48,048 bases of DNA from a virus. Positions 26,901 through 33,886 of this stretch are shown here, piece after piece. The stretch lies in the IMG/VR virus record IMGVR_UViG_3300030109_001467, positions 1 to 48,048 of that record, one strand, 5' to 3'. Both the position numbers and the translations under genes were made by a program. Each line of letters starts with the position of its first letter. The stretch's first letter is position 1. The notes under the pieces are model-generated. The model was not told the origin of the DNA. It made no database searches and saw only the letters and a list, made by a program, of their open reading frames with translations.

Positions 26901-29900
26901 CGCTTATGTCGCTAACGTTAGAAAAATGGAGCAAGAGTACTTTGAGAAAACTGGAGAGAGAATAGAAATAAAAGAGCTAGATAGAGCGGGTGTTGATGCA
27001 GAGACGTCTATGGATCAAGCAACTATTCAGGCTGAAATAGATGTTAACCAAGAAATTTTAAACGATCCTCAAGCGATAAAAAATATTGCTGAAAATATGG
27101 ATATCACAGAGCAACAAGTGATAGAAATGTTAGAATCTAATATTGAAAATTATTCTAGTCAACTACAAGAATCACAGAGCGCTGTAGATCAATTTGGCTT
27201 TATACGTCAAAACGCAAAAACTGGAGAACAAACAATAATTATAAATAAAGAAACTTCTTTAGCTGCAACAGGTCGAATAACAACCGCTGCTCATGAGTTT
27301 CTACATGCGGTATTGTTTAAGACTATAGGTAGAGACGCTAATATACAAGCTAGATTAGGAGACGCGTTAAACCAATTTATAGGAAAAAAGAAAGGTACTG
27401 TTGGTATGAGTGAGTTCGCGGCGAGAATGGAGCCGTATACGTTTAGAGCTCCATCTACAAACATTGAAACTAAACAACAAGAAGGAGGAAATATAACAGG
27501 TGTTACAGAAAACTATGGTGAAGAAATGATTACCATTATGTCTGAGTCTATATTAGATGGTACTTTAAAGTTTGACGAAGGATTTTTTACACAAGTAGGA
27601 GATGTCTTAAGAAGATTTTTACAAAAGAATGGTTTCACAAAGATTAAGTTTAACAATGGAAGACAAGTTTATAATTTCATAAAAGACTACAACGATAGTA
27701 TAGAAAAAGGATATACTAATAAAGCCATAATGGACGTTATGGTTGAAGGAGCTAAGGGCAGACTCGTAAGTGGACCTAAAAAATCAGGGCCTGGTATATC
27801 TTATTCTAAAGCAAACAACCTTCAACAAATGTATGAAAAGTACGAAGGTAATGTAAATCGTTTAGTTTCAGAAGGATTGTCTAAAGACGCAGATGGCAAC
27901 ACAGTAGATGACTTGCAACAATCAGAGCTTGGTGATGGTATGGGTGCTATAATAGAATCTACAACCAAAAGACTTTACGACGGAATACCAGTATCAGAAA
28001 GAAACCAAATTACTAGAAAAGACTTTAAAGAAGCTTTAATAGCTGAAGCTAGTGGAATGATACAAACAGAGTTTGATCCAACTAGACAAGGGTTAGATAA
28101 GTTTGTTAGTAGTAGATTAAATCTTAGAGCAAATGACTTAGCTGAAAGGTTAGGTGTAAGACAACAATTTACAGAAGATATAAGTGGTAAAAAAGATTTA
28201 GTTGCTGAAGAAGTGGTAGATACACAAGTAGAAGATATTGTTACTAAAAAACTAGAGGATAAATTGGTTTCAATAGATCCTGAATTACAACCTGTTCTTG
28301 ATAATATTAGAAATAAAATTATAGAAACAATACAGGCAAATCCTAGTTTATATAAAGGTAAAAACTACAAATCATTAAAAAATATAGTATCAACCGAAGT
28401 TCAACAAATGTTCGGGATAGTTCCTAAAGTTGGTAACTTAACTAAACCAGATACTAAAAACGCTCAAATGTTTATTAACAAACATGTTGAATCTTTAATA
28501 TCTATGTTACCTGAAGGTCATACAGCTGGTTCTACATCTACTGGTGTACAACAAGTATTGTTGAATGAGTTTTATAATAAAAGATCTGTAAGAGCTAAAA
28601 CAGGTCCTGGATTACAAGTTCAAATAAAAAATCCAAGTATTGATACAAATAAATTTCTAGAAGTATTTGGTATAACAAAAAGAGGCGAGCAAAATTTATA
28701 CAAAAAAGAATCTAACACAAGTTCTAGAATTAAAGCTATAGTAGATCAAACTGGTAGGGTTTTAACAAATCAAATAACAAGAGAGCATTTAGAAAACACT
28801 AATCAACCTGCTGATTTAATTATAAGACTAGGTGATGGTAAGTCTAAGTATATGTTTTCAAAAGGTAAAACTTTAGAAGGATTTATGGGAACTCCTAAAG
28901 GAGCTGCTATAGCTGAAGCTCTATTTGGTACTTCAGTTGAAAATATAGATTCGTATAACGGCAACATGATGGCTTTAACTAACACTCAATTAAGGCCATT
29001 ACTTGAAGACGGAATTGTAACGGAAAAAGATATTAAAAACATTGGAGAAGACATGCAAGACATGTTTGATTTAATAGCTCCTAGTTATATTACTGCTGAA
29101 GCTGTTCCATTAGAACTGTTTGTTATAGATAAATATTTTAACAACAATTTAGAAGGTAGAGTTGGCTATGCCAGCATGTTAAATGAAATGACTGGAGAAA
29201 CGTTTGTTAAAGTTAAAGGTAATAAGATAGCACAAGAACAGGGTAGAGTAGCTATAAAAACATTGGCTGACAAATTAGATGCTAAATATGGAAAAGGTTT
29301 TTCTACTAAATACATGATAGACTTTGTAAAATCAGGAGCAAAAATACAAGATGGTCAATTTATTCCAGATCCTAAAAATCCACTAGGACCATTAATTAAA
29401 AATCCTAATTGGAACCCAAGAAAAGAAGATGGCAAACCTCAAGACAACAGGCTGGGATTTGCAGCTAACACAGTTGACGCCGCTCTTTTAACAAACACAC
29501 AAATTATAGACGGTAAAGTTGTTTATGATTATGGCAAGCACGGGGCTTATCCAGATGGGTTTAGTGCTTACATGAAAGGTAAATTAGAAACAGTACCTAC
29601 AGCAAAACAAAGGGCAGCCTTTATTGAGGCTCAAACCCAAAACAATGCGGCATATAGAAAAATTAACGATATGATAAGAGAATTATATCAAGATAAAATC
29701 ATAACAGGTAATCAAGTCGCATCTATATTAGCCAATATGAACGCTAACCAAAAAGGATTAACTAGAGCTTCTGCTATACTAGATTTTATTCCTGCTGAAA
29801 ACAAAAATTACAAAAATGATAAACTAGTACTAGAACACATGACGCCGGCTTTAGCAATAAACTTATTTGCGCTTAGACATATATTGTCTAGTAACAATAC

Positions 29901-32900
29901 AGCTGTTCAAGCTAGAAAAGATCTTCATGATGCTTTAGATAATTATAGATTAGCTTACTTACCAAAGTCATATGACAATATAGTAAACAAGTTTTACAAA
30001 TCTACAATGCCTTTTTATTGGAACCCTACTTCAACTTCTTTGTTAAGATATTACAACGCTGAAATGGCTGGAGCTTTTGATTTACAAATGACTCAATTAT
30101 CTACAGGTATAGTAGTGGGACCAGATTTAGCTACAGATAAAAACTTAATGAACAAAGTAGTCAAAGGTCAATTAGATGCTGTTAGTGGATTACTTAAGGT
30201 TAAAGTTACAGAAAAAAACTTAGAAGGTATTTCTTTTAGTAAGGCTTCTAAAATAGCTAAAGATGCTCAGATGACTTCTAACACAGTTAATCCTGAAAAA
30301 GGTATCAGCATATGGGATTTTGATGATACGTTAGCTCAGAGCAAGTCTAACGTATTATACACAAAGCCTGATGGTACGACTGGTAAGTTAACAGCTGAAG
30401 AGTTTGCTAAACAAGGCGCTGATTTATTAGCTAAAGGATATGTATATGATTTCTCTGAATTTAGCCAAGTAGTAGAAGGAACGCCTGGTCCATTGTTTCA
30501 AGATTTTGTAGACAGAATAAATAAGTTTGGAGTTAAAGATAATTTTATATTAACTGCTAGACCTGAAAACTCTGCTCCAGCTATACAGGCTTTTCTAAAA
30601 GAATTTGGTTTAGAAATACCAATAGAAAATATAACTGGATTAGCTAACTCAACGCCAGAATCTAAAGCTCTTTGGATAGCAGAAAAAGTAGCAGAAGGTT
30701 ATAATAATATTTACTTTGCTGATGATGCACTAGCAAACGTTCAAGTTGTAAAAAATGTATTAAATCAGTTTGATGTTAAGTCAGATGTTGTTCAGGCTAA
30801 GATACAATTTAGTAAACAAATAAGCCCAGAGTTTAATAACATACTAGATAATAATGTTGCGCCAGAATTAGATCTTAATAGAATAATAGAACAATCAACA
30901 GGTATTAAAGCTGAAGCTGAGTTTTCGCAAGCTCAAGCTAAAATAAGAGGTAGTAAAAAAGGTAGGTTTGGTTTCTTTGTACCTCCCTCAGCGGAAGACT
31001 TCAAAGGTTTAATATATAGATTTTTAGCTAAGGGTAGGATTGGAGAACAACAAATGGCTTTCTTTAAAAAAGCTTTATTTGATCCTTTCGCTAAAGGTTA
31101 TACATCTTTAAATAAAGCAAAACAAAATTTAAATGCTGGTTATAGGCTTTTGTTAAAAAACTTTCCATCTGTAAAAAAAGATTTAAATTTAAAATTAGAT
31201 AGTTTTGAGGGTTACGATGGCAATCAATTTACTGTAGACCAAGCCGTAAGAGTTTATCTTTGGAATAAAAACGGTATGGAAGTTCCTGGTTTATCAAAAA
31301 GAGATTTAAAAACTTTAGTTGATTTTGTACAAGATGATACAGCTTTAAAATCATTTGCAGATTCTCTACAACAATTAGTTGGTTTAGAACAAGGTTATGT
31401 TACGCCTAATGATTATTGGTTAGTAGAGGGTACGGATAGCGATATTCAATCTATAAACAACGAGGTTAGTAGACAAGAACACTTAGCTGAGTTTATTCAA
31501 AACAGAGGTATTATGTTTGGAGAGTGGCAAGGTACGCAACTTGTTGGTCCAAACATGAATAAGATAGAGGCTGTATATGGTTCAAACTTTAGAGATGCAC
31601 TAGAGGATATATTGTATCGTATGGAGTATGGCGCTAAAAGAGAAGGTGGTAAAAATAAACTAGTAAACAAGTTTAACAATTGGGCTAATCAATCGGTTGG
31701 TGCTATCATGTTCTTTAACATGAGATCTGCTTTGTTACAAACCATATCTTCTGTTAACTATATAAACTGGTCTGATAATAACCCGTTAAAAGCAGCGGCT
31801 GCATTTGCTAATCAAAAACAATTTTGGTCAGACTTCTCTATGATATTTAATTCAGACATGTTAAAGCTTAGACGTGCTGGAAACCAAAGAGGTATTAACG
31901 AAGCTGAACTAGCACAAGCTGTATCTGGTTCTAAAAACAAAGCTAAAGCAGCTTTAAACTGGTTGTTAACAAAAGGATTTTTACCTACACAAATTGCGGA
32001 TAGTTTTGCTATTGCTTCTGGTGGTGCTACGTTTTATAGAAACAGAGTTAAATCGTTAATGAAACAAGGTTTAACACAACAAGAGGCAGAAGCTAGAGCG
32101 TTTAAAGATTTTCAAGAAGTAACAGAAGAATCTCAACAGTCTTCAAGACCTGATTTAATATCACAGCAACAAGCTTCTCCGCTTGGTAGATATATATTAG
32201 CTTTTAAAAATACACCTATGCAGTATGCTAGGCTTATGAAAAAATCTGTAGTTGATTTAGCTAAAGGTAGAGGAGATGCTAAAGTACATATATCAAAAAT
32301 TATATATTATGGTATGGTACAAAACTTAATATTCAACGGTTTACAAGCAGCGTTAGGAGCTTTAATTGGAGATGATGATGAAGAAAAAGAAGCTCAAACT
32401 CAAACAAGAATTATTAACGGTATGGTAGATTCTATTCTTGGTGGTTTAGGATTTGGAGGTAATGTAGTTATGACTATTAAAAATACTTTAATGGAGTATT
32501 TAAAACAAAGAGAAAGAGGTTGGAGTGCAGACCATACTTATACTATATTAAAAATAATAGGTTTATCACCAACAATAGGTAGTAAGTTAAGAAAAATATA
32601 CTCAGCTATACAAACCGAAAAGTTTAATAGAGAGGTAATAAACGAAATGAGTTATTTTGATTTTGACAATCCAGTTTGGGAGGCTCTAGCTAACGTTATA
32701 TCTGGTGGTACTAATCTACCTTTAGATAGACTTATTAAAAAAGTAAACAACGTAGATGCAGCTATAACTGAAGATATATCTACTTTAGAAAGATTTGCTT
32801 TATTAATGGGTTGGAATACTTGGGACTTAGGTATAGAAGATCAAGATATAATAGCTGTAGAAAACGAAATAAAAGAAAAAAAAGATAAAGAAAGGATAGA

Positions 32901-33207
32901 GAAAAAAGAAAAAAACAAAATAGAAAAAAAGAAAAAAGAAGAAACAGAAAAGTTACAAAAAGAAGAAGAAAACAAAATAATACAAAAGAAAGAAAAAGAA
33001 GAAGGTAAAGAGGTTACTTGTGCATCTGTAAGTAAAAAAGGTACTAGATGTAAAAATAAAGTTGAGCCTGGTACTTCTTATTGCACAATACACGCTAAAG
33101 TAGAGCAAGGAAGCGAAGAAGTACAGTGCTCTCAAATAAAGTCTAACGGTGAAAGATGTAAAATGAAAACAAAGGCTAAAAGTGGTAAGTGTTATTATCA
33201 TGATTAA
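23977..33207 (+). CDS. Giant multidomain virion/ejection protein (zincin, HAD, tandem CCCH finger)
   Basis: A 3076-residue single frame, the largest gene here, ending the gp14/15/16-like series. Visible in order: coiled-coil N-terminus; a lone EF-hand loop DQNEDGFVDVTE (207-218); a hydrophobic Ala/Gly segment at about 669-700 that could insert in membrane; a zincin motif HEFLH (1106-1110); a HAD phosphatase domain with DFDDT (2114-2118), LTARP (2192-2196) and FADD (2247-2250); a long helical segment from about 2569 resembling conserved ends of large polyvalent phage proteins; hydrophobic helices near 2775-2795 and 2815-2830; a Lys/Glu coil; and two C-X9-C-X10-C-X2-H units (3015-3039, 3051-3075). 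It is likely injected with the DNA. Enzyme activities are predicted from motifs only. Confidence 0.75.
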   Translation: MKQEDVKVIVKKMVKAGESAKTIESFIKEAAKRNSLGKKKNSATRATVESPLAQRISDLPSENTSSDIPENTDFSNLTLTMPKIVPLHDAQKYGTSDWDEYQRLLKEEEEKDRIKREKFNKQINIEEQVELGDITQEEADIKINNLNEVYDNSKNQDELYYNKKKNKIKNSNESEKTKIRLTEELDKEVKLYNYEKENPTVSFATVDQNEDGFVDVTEQFFYNSLITKKEDNATFFDNILETNKTEDSLIDEDSLLALGSSKKDRGEFTPNAIGGGGVYEDGTEVDSSGKIIYSPNAEDNNDELLNKILTEYYIQTYAQENNISYDEAKKVYNPEYEGLIDYTNLTNGTIPLDMVEKIKEIYVDSKSRNEARDLTQQKLNKEYENITKWNLQGGRTQKQIDDYEKSNINFWNVHEDIKELDVKTQILNDSYEKQYESYNVILKEVEETPTGTVTVNGKVLKDKDGEDIKFPHAAKIQVLVDENKKLQEGNYTTQEQVDEAKLKMEANQQQISQYINVYQDNVTNLNAYAKNLQDIDLMMKDQFKKEEVLSETLDDYRALLEVQDNRYSLTSRTARTIVFDGFGGLVTAVDELALEFKDLTGIKGGSGLFTPSDIMGEEAGEKSGILPKIYRDYLDFHKEEHQKQMNKKFTYYDASGLNSFADVAGHTCELIAGMAPMLIATVASGGTAGLAIAGVTATGGDLERTRKLEEKSLGLYKFTRSQRYLSAVIHGTLEVATERLLVGKIGKVSNKMALDNTFQAGVRSWLTTSLNIGTRTALEMVQEGFGEGVNMYGQNFTSKYLLGMDDINLMDGVTSAFVDGMLVSGGISTPLVLKNTTDHLMPDRTKKTLSENAFKIRELAEMLNSNPDLSSEVRSDLFQQIDDLVNTNMEIQDNQLKGAVGYTAQDKQDLIDISNKKYEVEKRVKNIRNDKSLTTEQKQNLIEKQKAEFDKLNKQKQDIINKDKRTEEEKQRDYDAYVANVRKMEQEYFEKTGERIEIKELDRAGVDAETSMDQATIQAEIDVNQEILNDPQAIKNIAENMDITEQQVIEMLESNIENYSSQLQESQSAVDQFGFIRQNAKTGEQTIIINKETSLAATGRITTAAHEFLHAVLFKTIGRDANIQARLGDALNQFIGKKKGTVGMSEFAARMEPYTFRAPSTNIETKQQEGGNITGVTENYGEEMITIMSESILDGTLKFDEGFFTQVGDVLRRFLQKNGFTKIKFNNGRQVYNFIKDYNDSIEKGYTNKAIMDVMVEGAKGRLVSGPKKSGPGISYSKANNLQQMYEKYEGNVNRLVSEGLSKDADGNTVDDLQQSELGDGMGAIIESTTKRLYDGIPVSERNQITRKDFKEALIAEASGMIQTEFDPTRQGLDKFVSSRLNLRANDLAERLGVRQQFTEDISGKKDLVAEEVVDTQVEDIVTKKLEDKLVSIDPELQPVLDNIRNKIIETIQANPSLYKGKNYKSLKNIVSTEVQQMFGIVPKVGNLTKPDTKNAQMFINKHVESLISMLPEGHTAGSTSTGVQQVLLNEFYNKRSVRAKTGPGLQVQIKNPSIDTNKFLEVFGITKRGEQNLYKKESNTSSRIKAIVDQTGRVLTNQITREHLENTNQPADLIIRLGDGKSKYMFSKGKTLEGFMGTPKGAAIAEALFGTSVENIDSYNGNMMALTNTQLRPLLEDGIVTEKDIKNIGEDMQDMFDLIAPSYITAEAVPLELFVIDKYFNNNLEGRVGYASMLNEMTGETFVKVKGNKIAQEQGRVAIKTLADKLDAKYGKGFSTKYMIDFVKSGAKIQDGQFIPDPKNPLGPLIKNPNWNPRKEDGKPQDNRLGFAANTVDAALLTNTQIIDGKVVYDYGKHGAYPDGFSAYMKGKLETVPTAKQRAAFIEAQTQNNAAYRKINDMIRELYQDKIITGNQVASILANMNANQKGLTRASAILDFIPAENKNYKNDKLVLEHMTPALAINLFALRHILSSNNTAVQARKDLHDALDNYRLAYLPKSYDNIVNKFYKSTMPFYWNPTSTSLLRYYNAEMAGAFDLQMTQLSTGIVVGPDLATDKNLMNKVVKGQLDAVSGLLKVKVTEKNLEGISFSKASKIAKDAQMTSNTVNPEKGISIWDFDDTLAQSKSNVLYTKPDGTTGKLTAEEFAKQGADLLAKGYVYDFSEFSQVVEGTPGPLFQDFVDRINKFGVKDNFILTARPENSAPAIQAFLKEFGLEIPIENITGLANSTPESKALWIAEKVAEGYNNIYFADDALANVQVVKNVLNQFDVKSDVVQAKIQFSKQISPEFNNILDNNVAPELDLNRIIEQSTGIKAEAEFSQAQAKIRGSKKGRFGFFVPPSAEDFKGLIYRFLAKGRIGEQQMAFFKKALFDPFAKGYTSLNKAKQNLNAGYRLLLKNFPSVKKDLNLKLDSFEGYDGNQFTVDQAVRVYLWNKNGMEVPGLSKRDLKTLVDFVQDDTALKSFADSLQQLVGLEQGYVTPNDYWLVEGTDSDIQSINNEVSRQEHLAEFIQNRGIMFGEWQGTQLVGPNMNKIEAVYGSNFRDALEDILYRMEYGAKREGGKNKLVNKFNNWANQSVGAIMFFNMRSALLQTISSVNYINWSDNNPLKAAAAFANQKQFWSDFSMIFNSDMLKLRRAGNQRGINEAELAQAVSGSKNKAKAALNWLLTKGFLPTQIADSFAIASGGATFYRNRVKSLMKQGLTQQEAEARAFKDFQEVTEESQQSSRPDLISQQQASPLGRYILAFKNTPMQYARLMKKSVVDLAKGRGDAKVHISKIIYYGMVQNLIFNGLQAALGALIGDDDEEKEAQTQTRIINGMVDSILGGLGFGGNVVMTIKNTLMEYLKQRERGWSADHTYTILKIIGLSPTIGSKLRKIYSAIQTEKFNREVINEMSYFDFDNPVWEALANVISGGTNLPLDRLIKKVNNVDAAITEDISTLERFALLMGWNTWDLGIEDQDIIAVENEIKEKKDKERIEKKEKNKIEKKKKEETEKLQKEEENKIIQKKEKEEGKEVTCASVSKKGTRCKNKVEPGTSYCTIHAKVEQGSEEVQCSQIKSNGERCKMKTKAKSGKCYYHD

Positions 33208-33214
33208 AAAACAC

Positions 33215-33240
33215 AAAAAAAGTGTAATACTATAATAATA
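33215..33240 (+). promoter_or_regulatory. Promoter-like motif AAAAAGTGTAATA (copy 2)
   Basis: The 47-base gap after the giant protein gene contains AAAAAGTGTAATA followed by CTATAATAATA, matching copy 1 at 21246. The string TAATACTATAATA is reminiscent of T7-type promoter ends. It would drive the envelope-directed cassette starting at 33255. No hairpin terminator precedes it. Confidence 0.45.
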
Positions 33241-33254
33241 AAGTAAATTAAAAA

Positions 33255-33536
33255 ATGGCAAAAGAATTAAATGAAGACACGGGCTTCGTATTAAGTATAA
33301 AAACAATAATTGGACTAGGCTTTGCTGTCGCTACCTTAGCTGGCATGTGGTTTACATTGCAAGCTGAAATAGCCGAGGCAAAAGAACTTCCAATTATTCC
33401 ACCAGATGAAGTAACTAGAATGGAGTTTCAAATGAAAGACGAAATGATACGTAACACTATTATGAACACTCAAAAAGACGTTGAAGAAATAAAAGGTACT
33501 TTAGAAAAAATAGAAGACAAACTTTATAACAGATGA
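33255..33536 (+). CDS. Small membrane-anchored coiled-coil protein
   Basis: A 93-residue protein with one hydrophobic helix at about 15-35 (SIKTIIGLGFAVATLAGMWF). It is followed by a Pro-containing hinge (ELPIIPPDEV) and a coiled coil at 50-93 (KDEMIRNTIMNTQKDVEEIKG). Such N-anchored coils occur among phage spanins and holin accessory proteins, but no lipobox or Pro-rich periplasmic stretch identifies it as such. It is the first gene after promoter-like motif copy 2 and overlaps the next gene (ATGA). Confidence 0.6.
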   Translation: MAKELNEDTGFVLSIKTIIGLGFAVATLAGMWFTLQAEIAEAKELPIIPPDEVTRMEFQMKDEMIRNTIMNTQKDVEEIKGTLEKIEDKLYNR

Positions 33537-33886
33537 AAAAGCTAGATATATCAAATGTGGTGTATGTGCTGATAATTATCTTAATGTTTACCGCGTCGCA
33601 AGTGTTTGGTCAAATAACTGTAAAGCATTTTAACGCTGGATGGAACGAGGCTAATGGTGTTGATTGGATAATGGACTTAAAAGATTGTAACACTAAAGGT
33701 TATATTGATATAGCTAAAGATGCGGATGCACAAAAAAAATATAAAATAGCGGTTGTACCCACTATAATAATATTTAAAGATGGAGAAGAAGTAGCTAGGT
33801 TTCAAGCTGATTTAAGCTTTAAATTATTAGCAACTAGAGAAGAGGTACAAGAAGAAATAGATGAACAATTAATGAGTGATTTCTAA
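33533..33886 (+). CDS. Exported thioredoxin-fold protein lacking CxxC
   Basis: A 117-residue protein. Residues 9-26 form a hydrophobic signal or anchor ending at VFGQ. The rest follows a thioredoxin fold: ITVKHFNAGW (first strand), a helix, then YKIAVVPTIIIFKDGEEVARF with the cis-Pro at 76. Where WCxxC should be, it has WNEAN (37-41), so there is no redox pair; a single Cys52 follows. Bacteroidetes phages carry similar HFNAGW...MDLKDC proteins. It may act as a structural or periplasmic binding module. It overlaps both neighbours by ATGA or TAATGA. Confidence 0.7.
   Translation: MKKLDISNVVYVLIIILMFTASQVFGQITVKHFNAGWNEANGVDWIMDLKDCNTKGYIDIAKDADAQKKYKIAVVPTIIIFKDGEEVARFQADLSFKLLATREEVQEEIDEQLMSDF

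Noticed and set aside
23977-33207. Giant protein as a virion RNA polymerase
   Set aside because: No DxDGD catalytic motif was found. The only DxD-like string is DFDDT, which belongs to a HAD motif set with LTARP and FADD.
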